A DNA stretch of 64,000 nucleotides from the NCBI GenBank assembly GCA_964559175.1, contig CAZLGT010000015.1, positions 18,594 to 82,593 on the forward strand. The letters run 5' to 3'. Below, piece by piece: positions 52,746-62,034 of the stretch (position 1 is the stretch's first letter; every line of letters starts with the position of its first letter). The notes below the pieces were generated by a model. That model worked only from the letters and a program-made list of their open reading frames with translations, did no database searches and was not told where the DNA came from. The translations under genes and the position numbers were made by a program. This DNA is from Mariniphaga sp964559175. Lineage in GTDB: Bacteria; Bacteroidota; Bacteroidia; Bacteroidales; Prolixibacteraceae.

Positions 52746-53450
52746 ATGGATTTTTTATTAGATAGTCCGGAAGCCGAAAAGGATTTTCAGCAATTGCTGG
52801 ACGAAATAAAGTTGCGGAGAAATGGCGAACTTGCTGCATCCATGAAGGGGCAGGGGTTGGAATACAAGATGAACTGGGGCGTGTCGGTGGTGGAGTTAAG
52901 GGAGTTGGCGCGGAAATTTAAACCCGGCCATTTGCTGGCACTGAAACTCTGGAACAAACAGTGGCGCGAAACCATGATTCTGGCCACGCTGCTCGACAAG
53001 CCTGAAGAAGTTACCGAAGAACAGATGGATTTCTGGACAAAGAGTTTTGAAAACCAGGAGATTGCCGAACAGGCTTCGGCCAATCTTTGGGTAAAAACAA
53101 AATTTGCCTTTGTAAAAGCTCTGGAATGGTGCCGCGGGAAAAAACACCTGGTTCGGTTTACCGGAGTTCATCTGATGGGTAGGTTGGCCATTACCCAGAA
53201 AAATGCCATCGACGAAATGTTCGAGCCGTTTTTTGAAGAACTGGCGGTGGTGGGAAAAGACCCGCGTTTGAATGCGGTTATTTACCGAACGGTTATTGCA
53301 CTGGGTATCCGCTCAAAATACCTGAACGAACATGCTGTTGAACTGGCAAAAACCTTTCAACTGTGTGAACAGGAGGATACGATGAAGCTGGGAGAAATAC
53401 TGCTTGATGAACTGACTACAGAATCTATTTCATTTGATGGAAGCGAATAA
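52746..53450 (+). CDS. DNA alkylation repair (AlkD-like, HEAT-like) protein
   Basis: 234 residues, all-helical. GVSVVELRELARKFKPGHLL, LWNKQWRETMILATLLDKPE and FWTKSFENQEIAEQASANLW match the HEAT-like helical repeat pattern of AlkD-type glycosylases (PF08713). The DNA-facing Trp and Asp of AlkD cannot be placed with certainty, so enzymatic activity is open. Its stop is one base before the HAD start. Confidence 0.7.
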   Translation: MDFLLDSPEAEKDFQQLLDEIKLRRNGELAASMKGQGLEYKMNWGVSVVELRELARKFKPGHLLALKLWNKQWRETMILATLLDKPEEVTEEQMDFWTKSFENQEIAEQASANLWVKTKFAFVKALEWCRGKKHLVRFTGVHLMGRLAITQKNAIDEMFEPFFEELAVVGKDPRLNAVIYRTVIALGIRSKYLNEHAVELAKTFQLCEQEDTMKLGEILLDELTTESISFDGSE

Positions 53451-53451
53451 T

Positions 53452-54114
53452 ATGACAATGCAAACTATAAAACTCCCCGAATTTGAAGCTGTAATTTTTG
53501 ATATGGACGGAGTGCTGGTGAATTCAGAGCCGTTGTATGTTGAGGTGGAACAAACCAATTTCAGGCAGCTGGGGCTTGAGATTTCAGAAGAAGAACACCA
53601 AACTTACCAGGGAACAGCAACTGACCGGATGTGGGAGTTAATAAAAGAACGGCATGGAGTTGAGCAACCGGTAAAGGATTTGGTGAAAATGACCAATAAC
53701 CTGATTACGCCCTATTTCAATTCACTGGAAAAAATGGAGGCCATGCCTGGCGTGGAAAAACTGATAAAAAAGCTGAAGGAAAAAGGAATTCCGCTTGCCC
53801 TGGCCTCTTCATCCTACGCCGATGTGATTGAAATTATTTTGCAGAAAACCGGGCTGAAAAAATATTTCGATGTGGTGGTTGACAGCCAGTTGGCCGGTGC
53901 CAGCAAACCCGAACCGGAAATCTTTTTACTGGCTGCCCAAAAACTGGGTGTTCAACCCGAAAAATGCATAGTCATTGAAGACTCCACCAACGGAATTAAA
54001 GCAGCCAAAGCCGCCGGAATGTTTTGTATTGCTTTTTCCGGGCCTGGTTCGGAGTTACAGGACCAAAGCCAGGCAGATTGGATTGTTTCTGATTTTAATC
54101 TGCCCATTTATTGA
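53452..54114 (+). CDS. HAD-superfamily hydrolase, beta-phosphoglucomutase-like
   Basis: 220 residues from the ATG at 53452; earlier in-frame starts overlap the upstream gene. Motif I FDMDGVLVNSEPL (nucleophile and acid/base Asp), motif II ALASSS, motif III Lys in GASKPEPEIFL, motif IV CIVIEDSTNGIKAA. The helical C1-type cap (~residues 25-95) places it with PGM-like phosphatases. Likely a sugar-phosphate phosphatase or mutase. Confidence 0.9.
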   Translation: MTMQTIKLPEFEAVIFDMDGVLVNSEPLYVEVEQTNFRQLGLEISEEEHQTYQGTATDRMWELIKERHGVEQPVKDLVKMTNNLITPYFNSLEKMEAMPGVEKLIKKLKEKGIPLALASSSYADVIEIILQKTGLKKYFDVVVDSQLAGASKPEPEIFLLAAQKLGVQPEKCIVIEDSTNGIKAAKAAGMFCIAFSGPGSELQDQSQADWIVSDFNLPIY

Positions 54115-54253
54115 AGTGCCGCTGGAAGAAAACAGACGAAACAAGCATGGCAAAATTTTGCCACACAAGTGGATCATTATAAAGCGAGTTCCATCGAATA
54201 CCTTTAAAAATTAACAATTATAATGAGATGAAATCAATGAAAGTGAATCGGAG

Positions 54254-54724
54254 TTATTCCTCAAGAGAATCGAGGTAGCCTGCGTCTTCTTTCAGTTCAG
54301 GGTTCATCGATGCTTCCACGGCCAGCTGGTCGCAACGCTCGTTCAGCGGGTTATTGGCGTGGCCTTTCACCCACACAAATTTCACATGGTGTTTTTTGAA
54401 AGCCTCAAGGAAACGTAACCAGAGGTCGGGGTTTTTTTTGCCTTTAAACCGTTTTTTTACCCAGTTGAACACCCAGCCTTTTGTTACGGCATCGGCCACA
54501 TATCTCGAGTCGGTGTAAATGATGACTTCGCTGCCCGGAATTTTTAACGTTTCGAGGGCTACAATTACCGCCAGCAGTTCCATGCGGTTGTTGGTGGTAA
54601 GCCGGTAACCCTCCGACATCTCCTTGCGATGAGGGCCGGAAAGCATCACTATGCCGTAGCCACCCGGGCCGGGATTTCCGCGGGCTGCACCGTCGGTATA
54701 AATCGTTATTTTGGGTTTTGCCAT
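54254..54724 (-). CDS. rnhA: Ribonuclease HI
   Basis: 156 residues. Catalytic residues are Asp in IYTDGAARGNPGPGGYG (~residue 10), Glu in NRMELLAVIVALE (~48), Asp in IYTDSRYVADAV (~71) and the final Asp in NERCDQLAVEA (~135). The WVNWVKKRFKGKKNPDLW-like basic handle (here GWVFNWVKKRFKGKKNPDLW) is present. Cleaves RNA in RNA-DNA hybrids. Ends with a short acidic tail. Confidence 0.95.
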   Translation of the reverse strand: MAKPKITIYTDGAARGNPGPGGYGIVMLSGPHRKEMSEGYRLTTNNRMELLAVIVALETLKIPGSEVIIYTDSRYVADAVTKGWVFNWVKKRFKGKKNPDLWLRFLEAFKKHHVKFVWVKGHANNPLNERCDQLAVEASMNPELKEDAGYLDSLEE

Positions 54725-54832
54725 TTTTTAAAAAAAATCAGTACAAAGGAGAATGTAATTTTTCTAAATTCCAACCAAAACGAACCATTTGTATCCTGAT
54801 ATTTTCGAAATTTTCGATTTATCTTTGCCTGG

Positions 54833-54880
54833 ATTTCAAAAAAAACAGGCTTCACAATAAAATATGTGAAGCCTGTTTTT
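54833..54880 (-). terminator. Terminator of the S46 peptidase gene
   Basis: AAAAACAGGCTTCACA (54841-54856) and TGTGAAGCCTGTTTTT (54865-54880) are exact 16-bp complements around ATAAAATA, with an A-run at 54833-54845 giving a T-run on the minus strand. Nearly symmetric, so it may work both ways. Confidence 0.9.
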
Positions 54881-54897
54881 TGTGTGAAACACATTTT

Positions 54898-57051
54898 TTA
54901 TTCCACAATCCGCATTTCATCGATAAGGTGGGTAGCGCCGGCATATTTGTCGATTACCCACAGCACAAACCGGATGTCCACATTGATGCAGCGTTGCAGA
55001 TCGGGTTCGAATGCAATATCGCTGCTCATGGCTTCCCAGTTGCCATCGAAAGCAACGCCAATCAGTTCGCCATTGGCGTTAATCACGGGACTGCCCGAGT
55101 TTCCCCCGGTAATGTCGTTGTTGGTAATGAAGCAGGCCACCAGTTCGCCATTGTCGTTGGCATAGCGGCCAAAATCGCGGGCATGAAGAAGTTCCTTCAT
55201 CCGCCCGGGAACATGGAATTCATCATCGCCCGGAATTTCTTTTTCCAGGTAACCGTCGGTGGTGGTGTAATACTTGTAAACAACCCCGTCGCGCGGCTCA
55301 TAATCGAGCACCTGCCCGTAGGTGAGGCGCATGGTGGAATTGGCATCGGGGTAGAAGTTTTTATCCTGCTGCATTTCCATTAACCCGGCCACAAACAGCC
55401 TGTTTCCCACGTCGAGTAATTCGCTTTTTTCTCCGGCCAAATCGTTCAGCTCCCTGAATTTTTCAAAAATGTCGCTCGCAGCCTGAAAAGCCATATCTTT
55501 TTCAAGGGCTTTCAGTTTCGGGTTCCCGAGGAAATCCATTAGCTCTTCCTTGTCGTCGAAAACCGAGCGTTTAAACATTCTTTCGGTGTAACGGTCGAAA
55601 TCGCCTTTGTACCGCCGCTGCACTTCCTGAAAAAAGGCGGGGTGGTATTTGGGATCTACATTGTCGGCATATAGTTTCATCAGTTCAGCAGCTACTTTCC
55701 GGTCGGTTTCGGCGTGGTAATCTTTATAAAAATCATCGATGCCATCGGTGATTCTCGATTTGGCCATTTCAAGAAATTCGGGATTGAAATCCTTGTCGCC
55801 CAATAACCGGTACATAGGCAAAGCACGGTAGGCAAACATGAAAATTTCCGGTCCGCGAACCATGGCTTCGGCCATGTATTCCTGGGCTCTGTTGGCCTCT
55901 GTGTTGTTGTAAAATCCGGCAATGTCATCCAGCACATTTCCGTATTTTTCACTTCGTTCGCTGCTGGCATTCACCCAACGGGTAAACTCTTCTTCCAGGT
56001 TTTTCTTTTTTTCAATGATGTTCAGGTTTTCGAGTCCTCTGTTTTGTCCAATGCTGTATTTGTAGTAGTTTGAACTGCGTGCATGCTTCGATGCATACTG
56101 AATGCGAGCTTTCTGTCCGCTGGCCATGTAGTCGTCAATGATGCGCAGTTTTTCCTCGCGAACTTCCACACGCACAGGGTTGGTAACATCCATGGTATAT
56201 TGAACACCATGGGAAGTTTTGTACCGGTTGGTGCCTCCGGGATAACCCATCACCATGGCAAAATCGCCTTCGTTTATTCCCCGTAGAGAAATGGGCAGGA
56301 AGTAGTTGGGTTGGTAAGGAATATTGTCTTCCGAATAATCGGCAGGTTTGCCATCGGGACCGCTATACACACGGAACAGCATAAAATCGGCAGTATGGCG
56401 GGGCCACATCCAGTTGTCGGTATCGCCTCCGAATTTTCCCAGCGCATTTGGCGGTGTTCCTACCATTCTGATGTCTCTGAAAGTTTCAGCAACAAAGAGA
56501 TGGTATTGATTCGAGTTGAAAAAGTTGCGTACATAGGTCTCGTAGTGGGTATCGCCTTTGGCTTCACTTTCAAGTTCCCTTATGGTGCTGAATGTTTTTC
56601 TTCTTCGCTCTTCTTCGCTCATATCGTCGGTAACTTCGGCCAGCACTTTATCGGTCACATCCTCAATCCGAATCAGAAAAGTAACCGATTTGCCCGGGTT
56701 GGGCAGTTCTTCTTCATAGCTGTTTGCCCAGAATCCGTATTGAAGGTAATCGTTTTCAACACTGGAATGGCTTTGTATTTCACCGTATCCGCAATGATGA
56801 TTGGTAAGTAAAAGTCCGTTTCCTGAAATTAACTCAGCGGTGCACGATCCGCGGTCGAGGGCAACTACAGCGTCTTTCAGACTGGAGTTATTAATACTGT
56901 ATATATCTTCGGCGCTTAACTGAAGACCCATTTGCTGCATTTCCGTAATGTTCAGTTTGTGAATTAACGAGGGCAGCCACATCCCTTCATCTGCTACTGC
57001 CTTCCCCAGAAAAATTATGGTTGCAAGCAGTACTAAACTCAATCTTCTCAT
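54898..57051 (-). CDS. S46 family dipeptidyl-peptidase (DPP7-like)
   Basis: 717 residues, usual family length. Signal peptide MRRLSLVLLATIIFLGKAVA; mature start DEGMWLPSLIHKLN. Chymotrypsin-type triad: His in LLLTNHHCGYGE (~residue 86), Asp in the central barrel, Ser in TGGNSGSPVINANGELIG (~640). Eighteen residues after the Ser is Gly (AFDGNW), where DPP11 enzymes carry Arg, so preference for hydrophobic rather than acidic P1 residues is inferred. Periplasmic peptide trimming in amino-acid catabolism. A -7 box (TATATTTG on minus) is at 57085-57092. Confidence 0.92.
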   Translation of the reverse strand: MRRLSLVLLATIIFLGKAVADEGMWLPSLIHKLNITEMQQMGLQLSAEDIYSINNSSLKDAVVALDRGSCTAELISGNGLLLTNHHCGYGEIQSHSSVENDYLQYGFWANSYEEELPNPGKSVTFLIRIEDVTDKVLAEVTDDMSEEERRRKTFSTIRELESEAKGDTHYETYVRNFFNSNQYHLFVAETFRDIRMVGTPPNALGKFGGDTDNWMWPRHTADFMLFRVYSGPDGKPADYSEDNIPYQPNYFLPISLRGINEGDFAMVMGYPGGTNRYKTSHGVQYTMDVTNPVRVEVREEKLRIIDDYMASGQKARIQYASKHARSSNYYKYSIGQNRGLENLNIIEKKKNLEEEFTRWVNASSERSEKYGNVLDDIAGFYNNTEANRAQEYMAEAMVRGPEIFMFAYRALPMYRLLGDKDFNPEFLEMAKSRITDGIDDFYKDYHAETDRKVAAELMKLYADNVDPKYHPAFFQEVQRRYKGDFDRYTERMFKRSVFDDKEELMDFLGNPKLKALEKDMAFQAASDIFEKFRELNDLAGEKSELLDVGNRLFVAGLMEMQQDKNFYPDANSTMRLTYGQVLDYEPRDGVVYKYYTTTDGYLEKEIPGDDEFHVPGRMKELLHARDFGRYANDNGELVACFITNNDITGGNSGSPVINANGELIGVAFDGNWEAMSSDIAFEPDLQRCINVDIRFVLWVIDKYAGATHLIDEMRIVE

Positions 57052-57084
57052 GTTATTTATTCAATTTAAAATTTTAAGAAACTG

Positions 57085-57092
57085 CAAATATA
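57085..57092 (-). promoter_or_regulatory. -7 box of the S46 peptidase gene
   Basis: TATATTTG on the minus strand, 33 bp before the ATG; no clear -33. Confidence 0.45.
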
Positions 57093-57167
57093 ATATTTCA
57101 GTTTTTCTGGTTTGTGATTTAAATCTGCATTTGGGCAAAAGTTGGTTAAAAAAGTCTAAACTCCGTG

Positions 57168-57194
57168 TTGGTTTGTCAATTCTTGCTAAATTTG
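57168..57194 (+). promoter_or_regulatory. Promoter of the M23 peptidase-dxr-rseP cluster
   Basis: TTG at 57168-57170 and TAAATTTG at 57187-57194; transcript start near 57200, just before the GTG start codon. Confidence 0.55.
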
Positions 57195-57215
57195 TAGCTC
57201 TCAAATAAAAGCAGG

Positions 57216-58070
57216 GTGAAAGTGAAGAAGAAGCTGTTTAAGAAACTTAGCGACCGCTACCGTTTAATCATATACAACGATACTACCTTTCAGTCGGTGT
57301 GGAGCATGAAGCTTACCCGCCTGAAGGTTTTTACCGTTACCAGCCTTTTGTCGGCTGTAATCGTAATTCTGGTGATTTTACTTATTGCCACTACCGGATT
57401 GCGTGAATACATTCCCGGTTATCCCAAGGCCGAATACCGGCAGTTGCTGGTTCAAACCGCGCTGAAAATCGACTCGCTGGAAAACGAACTTTACAAGCGC
57501 GACCAGTTTTTCTATGGCATCCAGTCCATTATCTCGGGTGAGGTTCCTGAAGACAATCTTGTTGTTGAGTCGTCGGTTGAGCCCAGTGCCGTTGAATTTG
57601 AAGAATTTAATCACGATTCTGTTTTTCAGGATAAATTGCTGGCCGAGCAAACCAGTTTGTCGATGGGTGGTTCATCGGGGAGCCGGAGGTTGAGTTTGAG
57701 TCAGATTCATTTTTTTGTACCGGTAAAAGGTGTGGTTACCAACAGTTTTAACGCAGCAGCTGATCATTTTGGAGTTGATTTGGTGAGCGAGCCCAATGCC
57801 CGGATATCGTCGGTTATGAATGGCACGGTAATTTTTGCCGGATGGACGGTTGAAACCGGCTATGTGATTTACATACAGCACGATACCGACCTTGTGTCGG
57901 CATACAAACACAACTCGCAACTACTGAAAAGCAAAGGCGACAGGGTTCAGGCGGGCGAGGCTGTAGCCATAATCGGAAATACAGGTACACTTTCAACCGG
58001 GCCTCATCTTCATTTTGAACTGTGGCATAACGGCAGTCCTCTCGACCCGGAACAATACATCGATTTTTAA
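57216..58070 (+). CDS. M23 family metallopeptidase
   Basis: 284 residues from GTG (57216). Basic N-terminus, one membrane helix (SLLSAVIVILVILLIATTGL, ~residues 44-63), coiled-coil segment (~75-95), then a LytM/M23 domain (~165-284) with Zn ligands His and Asp in HFGVD and His in GPHLHFEL, plus AYKHN. It probably cuts or regulates peptidoglycan from the periplasmic face. Ends 4 bp before dxr. Confidence 0.9.
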   Translation: MKVKKKLFKKLSDRYRLIIYNDTTFQSVWSMKLTRLKVFTVTSLLSAVIVILVILLIATTGLREYIPGYPKAEYRQLLVQTALKIDSLENELYKRDQFFYGIQSIISGEVPEDNLVVESSVEPSAVEFEEFNHDSVFQDKLLAEQTSLSMGGSSGSRRLSLSQIHFFVPVKGVVTNSFNAAADHFGVDLVSEPNARISSVMNGTVIFAGWTVETGYVIYIQHDTDLVSAYKHNSQLLKSKGDRVQAGEAVAIIGNTGTLSTGPHLHFELWHNGSPLDPEQYIDF

Positions 58071-58074
58071 AAGA

Positions 58075-59235
58075 ATGAGAAAACGAATTGCAATTCTTGG
58101 TTCAACCGGATCAATCGGGACACAGTCGCTGGAAGTGATTGAAAGAAATCCGGAGATGTTTGAGGTGGAAGTGCTTACAGCCAACAACAATGTGGAATTG
58201 CTGATTGCCCAGGCAAAAAAATACCAGCCCAACGCCGTTGTAATTGCCAACAGCGATAAATACAAAACCGTTTCGGAAGCACTGAAAAACGAACCGGTAA
58301 AAGTTTTTGCCGGTAATGACTCCCTGAACCAGGTGGTGCAGATGGAAACCATCGACCTGGTAATTACCGCTATGGTTGGTTATTCGGGGTTAATTCCCAC
58401 ATGGCACGCGGTTAAAGCCGGAAAAAACATTGCGCTGGCCAACAAGGAGACTTTGGTGGTTGCCGGAGAAATTATTACCGGACTGGCCAAAGAAAAGCAG
58501 GTGAATATTCTGCCCGTTGACTCCGAACATTCAGCCATTTTTCAGTGCATCATCGGGGAGGTTTACAACCCGGTTGAAAAAATTTTTCTTACCTGCTCGG
58601 GTGGCCCTTTCAGGGGAAAAACAAAAGAAGAGCTGAAAAAAGTAACGGTGGCAAATGCTTTGGCACATCCCAACTGGGATATGGGTGCAAAAATTACCAT
58701 CGATTCGGCAACCCTTATGAACAAAGGTTTTGAAGCCATCGAGGCACACTGGCTTTTCGGACTTCCGTCCTCAAAAATAGAAGTGGTTGTTCACCCGCAG
58801 TCCATCATTCATTCCATGGTGCAATTCGAAGACGGTTCCATAAAAGCACAGCTTGGCCTGCCCGATATGCGACTGCCCATTCAGTATGCACTCGGTTTTC
58901 CGTACCGCATAAAAAATAATTTTCCGCGGTTTAATTTTCTGGATTATCCAACCCTGCACTTTGAAAAGCCGGATACAAAAAATTTTCGTAATCTTGCACT
59001 CGCTTTTGAAGCATTGGATGCAGGAGGAAATGTACCCTGCGTGTTGAATGCAGCAAACGAAATTGTGGTTCAGGCATTTCTCGAAGAAAAAATTGAATTT
59101 ATGCAAATGCCCGAAATCATAGAAGAAACCATGAAAAGAATCAGTTTTGTGCAAAAACCGGGTATGGATGACCTGATTCAAACCAATGACGAAACAAGAA
59201 GAGTGGCAAAATTGTTAACAGAGAACAAAATTTAA
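58075..59235 (+). CDS. dxr: 1-deoxy-D-xylulose 5-phosphate reductoisomerase
   Basis: 386 residues from MRKRIAILGSTGSIGTQSLE (58075). NADPH motif GSTGSIG, ANKETLVVAGE, metal ligands in PVDSEHSAIFQC (Asp and Glu), and the fosmidomycin-site loop around VVVHPQSIIHSMVQF; GLPDMRLPIQYAL is also diagnostic. Second step of the MEP isoprenoid pathway, which also supplies the menaquinone side chain. 16 bp before rseP. Confidence 0.96.
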   Translation: MRKRIAILGSTGSIGTQSLEVIERNPEMFEVEVLTANNNVELLIAQAKKYQPNAVVIANSDKYKTVSEALKNEPVKVFAGNDSLNQVVQMETIDLVITAMVGYSGLIPTWHAVKAGKNIALANKETLVVAGEIITGLAKEKQVNILPVDSEHSAIFQCIIGEVYNPVEKIFLTCSGGPFRGKTKEELKKVTVANALAHPNWDMGAKITIDSATLMNKGFEAIEAHWLFGLPSSKIEVVVHPQSIIHSMVQFEDGSIKAQLGLPDMRLPIQYALGFPYRIKNNFPRFNFLDYPTLHFEKPDTKNFRNLALAFEALDAGGNVPCVLNAANEIVVQAFLEEKIEFMQMPEIIEETMKRISFVQKPGMDDLIQTNDETRRVAKLLTENKI

Positions 59236-59251
59236 GAGGAAAAATTATTAG

Positions 59252-60589
59252 ATGGAAACTATATTGATTAAAGCGGCCCAGCTTATTTTGAGTCTTTCAA
59301 TACTTGTGGTTTTACATGAGTTCGGGCATTTTATGTTTGCGCGCCTGTTTAAAACAAGAGTCGAAAAGTTTTATCTGTTTTTCGACCCCTGGTTTTCGCT
59401 GTTTAAAGTGAAAAAAGGCGAAACCGAATACGGCGTTGGCTGGCTGCCGCTGGGCGGATACGTGAAAATTTCGGGAATGATTGATGAGTCGATGGACAAA
59501 GAGGCCATGAAACAACCGCCAAAACCCTGGGAATTCAGGGCAAAACCGGCATGGCAAAGGTTGCTGATAATGTTGGGGGGTGTTATGATGAACTTCCTTT
59601 TTGCAATGGTAATTTACATCGGGGTGCTGTATGCCTGGGGTGAAACCTATTTGCCCACCGATAATGTAACGTACGGTATTGAAGTGACCGAAGTTGGGAA
59701 AGAAATTGGTTTTCAAAACGGAGATAAAATCATTTCGGTAGATGGAAAACATGTTGAAAATTTTCTGAAAATTGTGCCCACCATTGTGCTCGACGGGGCA
59801 AAAACTGTCCAGGTAAACCGTAACGGGCAGGTTGTTGACGTTGAAATAGACGATGCCGATTTGGCACTGCTTCTGAAAAGCCGGGAGGTGATGTCCTGGC
59901 GCAAACCGTTTGATATTCATGTAGGAAGCGTAGTGGAAGATTCCCCGGCCGAACAGGCTGGCCTGCAGAAGGGTGACGTTTTTGTGAGTATCGATGGAAA
60001 CCGCTTTGAGTTTTACGACCAATTTTCCGAATACCTCGATTCCAGAAAAAATGAGACGGTTAACCTTGTTCTTCTGCGTAACGGCACACAAATACAACAG
60101 CAGGTGAACGTTTCGGAAGACGGGAAGCTGGGTTTTTATCCGGTTTTCAATAACCCGGATATTTTAGAACTGGCTACGATAAATTACGGATTGGTTGAGT
60201 CCATTCCGGCCGGGATAAGCCGCGGAGTTGAAACCACCAAAGATTACCTGAAACAATTTAAGCTGTTTTTCAGGCCCGAAACCAAAGCCTACGAATCACT
60301 TGGCGGATTTGCCACTATCGGAAATATTTTTCCGGCCACCTGGGATTGGTTTTCATTCTGGAATATGACCGCTTTTATTTCCATTATTCTGGCCATAATG
60401 AATTTGTTGCCCATTCCTGCGCTCGACGGCGGTCATGTCATGTTCCTCGGTTTTGAAATGATTAGCGGACGCAAACCCGGCGAAAAATTTCTGGAGTATG
60501 CACAAATTGCCGGAATGGTGCTGTTGCTGGCTTTGGTGCTTTTTGCCAATGCCAATGATATAATAAAAATGATTAACGGAACATTTTAA
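59252..60589 (+). CDS. rseP: Site-2 zinc metalloprotease RseP
   Basis: 445 residues. HEFGH in the first membrane helix (VVLHEFGHFMFARLF, ~residue 25), two PDZ domains (~150-300, the second with VVEDSPAEQAGLQKGDVFVSID) and the LDG motif in PIPALDGGHVMF. It cleaves membrane-anchored regulators such as anti-sigma factors. The dxr-rseP pairing is common. Confidence 0.95.
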   Translation: METILIKAAQLILSLSILVVLHEFGHFMFARLFKTRVEKFYLFFDPWFSLFKVKKGETEYGVGWLPLGGYVKISGMIDESMDKEAMKQPPKPWEFRAKPAWQRLLIMLGGVMMNFLFAMVIYIGVLYAWGETYLPTDNVTYGIEVTEVGKEIGFQNGDKIISVDGKHVENFLKIVPTIVLDGAKTVQVNRNGQVVDVEIDDADLALLLKSREVMSWRKPFDIHVGSVVEDSPAEQAGLQKGDVFVSIDGNRFEFYDQFSEYLDSRKNETVNLVLLRNGTQIQQQVNVSEDGKLGFYPVFNNPDILELATINYGLVESIPAGISRGVETTKDYLKQFKLFFRPETKAYESLGGFATIGNIFPATWDWFSFWNMTAFISIILAIMNLLPIPALDGGHVMFLGFEMISGRKPGEKFLEYAQIAGMVLLLALVLFANANDIIKMINGTF

Positions 60590-60601
60590 GTAAAAAAATT
60601 C

Positions 60602-60609
60602 TATTTTTG
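60602..60609 (+). promoter_or_regulatory. -7 box (TATTTTTG) of tatA
   Basis: Perfect TAnnTTTG, 25 bp before the tatA ATG, suggesting tatA has its own promoter. Confidence 0.55.
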
Positions 60610-60634
60610 CATCAAACCATTTTAACATTACGTC

Positions 60635-60838
60635 ATGAATTTATTTGTAGTAGCAGGATTTATCGGACCACAGGAAATAATTATCATTTTAATTATTGTA
60701 CTTCTTCTTTTCGGAGGTCGCAAAATTCCTGAATTGATGAAAGGCCTTGGCAAAGGAATGAAGGAGTTTAAAAAGGCCACCAAAGAGGGAGACGACGAAG
60801 ACGAACAGGCCGAACCCGGAAAAATTGAAAAAAAATAA
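60635..60838 (+). CDS. tatA: Twin-arginine translocase subunit TatA
   Basis: 67 residues. Short membrane helix (EIIIILIIVLLLFGG), the FGxxKxPEL hinge as FGGRKIPELMKGLGKGMKEF, then an acidic tail. It forms the Tat pore; ActB (45.9 kb) carries a twin-arginine motif. tatC is not in the window. Confidence 0.95.
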   Translation: MNLFVVAGFIGPQEIIIILIIVLLLFGGRKIPELMKGLGKGMKEFKKATKEGDDEDEQAEPGKIEKK

Positions 60839-60855
60839 AACGGGATATGGTGGAA

Positions 60856-60894
60856 AAATCCCGTTGTTGCAAAAGCAGCAGCGGGATTTTTTTT
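60856..60894 (+). terminator. Terminator of tatA
   Basis: AAATCCCGTTGTTGC pairs with GCAGCAGCGGGATTT (wobble pairs inside) around AAAA, followed by a run of eight T. Confidence 0.9.
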
Positions 60895-60966
60895 GTTTCC
60901 ATATTTTAATTCGCACACTGTCAGTATGGTAAGGTTTTTGTAGTACCTTTTGGCAAATCAAAAAAA

Positions 60967-62034
60967 ATGATAAAAATGAAACTGAAGACAATACACCGGA
61001 TTTTTTCTTTGATCATCTTGTCAGCACTCATATCGTGCCAGGGTGGCGAAAGCACCGGGTTATCGAAAAATGTTACCGGAAAAGCAGGTGAGCTGGTAGT
61101 GGTAATCACTGATGAGGCATGGGACGGAAGCCCCGGTAAACTCATTCGTCAGACACTGGCGCAGGAACACCTTGCTTTGCCGCAGGACGAGCCCATGTTC
61201 GATCTGGTGAGGGTGCCGCACGAAGGATTCAGAAGCATTTTTAAAACCACCCGCAACATTGTTCAAACCCGTATTTCATCCAATGTTGATTCCATCGGAA
61301 TAATGTTCCAGGACAATGTTTGGGCCAGCCCGCAGGCAACCGTTATAATTCAGGCTAAAAATGAAGTTGAGTTTGAAAAGCTTTTCAATGAAAACAGAAA
61401 CCGGATTATGGCTTATTTTCTGAGGGCGGAGAGAAATCGGCTGACAACGAACTATGAGCGTTATTACGAGCGGGGTATTTTTAATGTGCTTGACCAGGAC
61501 TTTGACATTACTATGAAGATTGCTCCGGGCTTTCAAATTGCAGAGCAAAAGGAAGATTTCATCTGGTTACGGTACGAAACCCCTGAAATTTCCCAGGGAA
61601 TTATTATCTATACTTTTCCTTATGTATCTGACAGCGCCTTTACGATCGATTATCAGCTGAAAGTGAGAGACAGTATTCTGAAAGCCCATGTGCCGGGACC
61701 AACACCCGGAAGCTATATGGCTACCGAAAAAAGAATTGACCAGGTGAATAATTTTGGAAGACACAACGGAAACTATATGTCGGAGATGCGTGGGCTGTGG
61801 CGTGTGATAAACGATTTTATGGGCGGTCCATACATTTCGCTGGCCCAGCTCGATGCTGCCAATCAGCGCGTGATTGTAGCCTACGGATACGTTTTTGCGC
61901 CAAGCAAAGACAAGCGTAACCTGCTGCGCCAGGTAGAAGCCATGATTTATACCCTTAAACTAAATAACCAGGAAGAAAACGACAAGCTTAATCAGCAGGA
62001 GATTGGTGTGGATATTCTGCCGGAAAGCATATAA
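60967..62034 (+). CDS. DUF4837 family lipoprotein
   Basis: 355 residues (or 352 from the second ATG, 60976). Lipobox LISC (RIFSLIILSALISCQGG). Conserved DUF4837 segments: GELVVVITDEAWDGSPGKLI, HEGFRSIFKTTRNIV, FIWLRYETPEISQGIIIYTFPY and MRGLWRVINDFMGGPYIS. Restricted to Bacteroidota; function unknown. Its stop codon abuts the metF stop. Confidence 0.9.
   Translation: MIKMKLKTIHRIFSLIILSALISCQGGESTGLSKNVTGKAGELVVVITDEAWDGSPGKLIRQTLAQEHLALPQDEPMFDLVRVPHEGFRSIFKTTRNIVQTRISSNVDSIGIMFQDNVWASPQATVIIQAKNEVEFEKLFNENRNRIMAYFLRAERNRLTTNYERYYERGIFNVLDQDFDITMKIAPGFQIAEQKEDFIWLRYETPEISQGIIIYTFPYVSDSAFTIDYQLKVRDSILKAHVPGPTPGSYMATEKRIDQVNNFGRHNGNYMSEMRGLWRVINDFMGGPYISLAQLDAANQRVIVAYGYVFAPSKDKRNLLRQVEAMIYTLKLNNQEENDKLNQQEIGVDILPESI

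Noticed and set aside
54820..54880. Small RNA made from a plus-strand TATCTTTG box followed by a strong hairpin
   Set aside because: The hairpin is best explained as the terminator of the S46 peptidase gene; the -7 match lacks a -33 and the transcript would be only a hairpin.
59312..60097. 261-codon open frame on the minus strand opposite rseP
   Set aside because: Shadow of rseP; the translation shows no family pattern and the plus strand has clear protease motifs.
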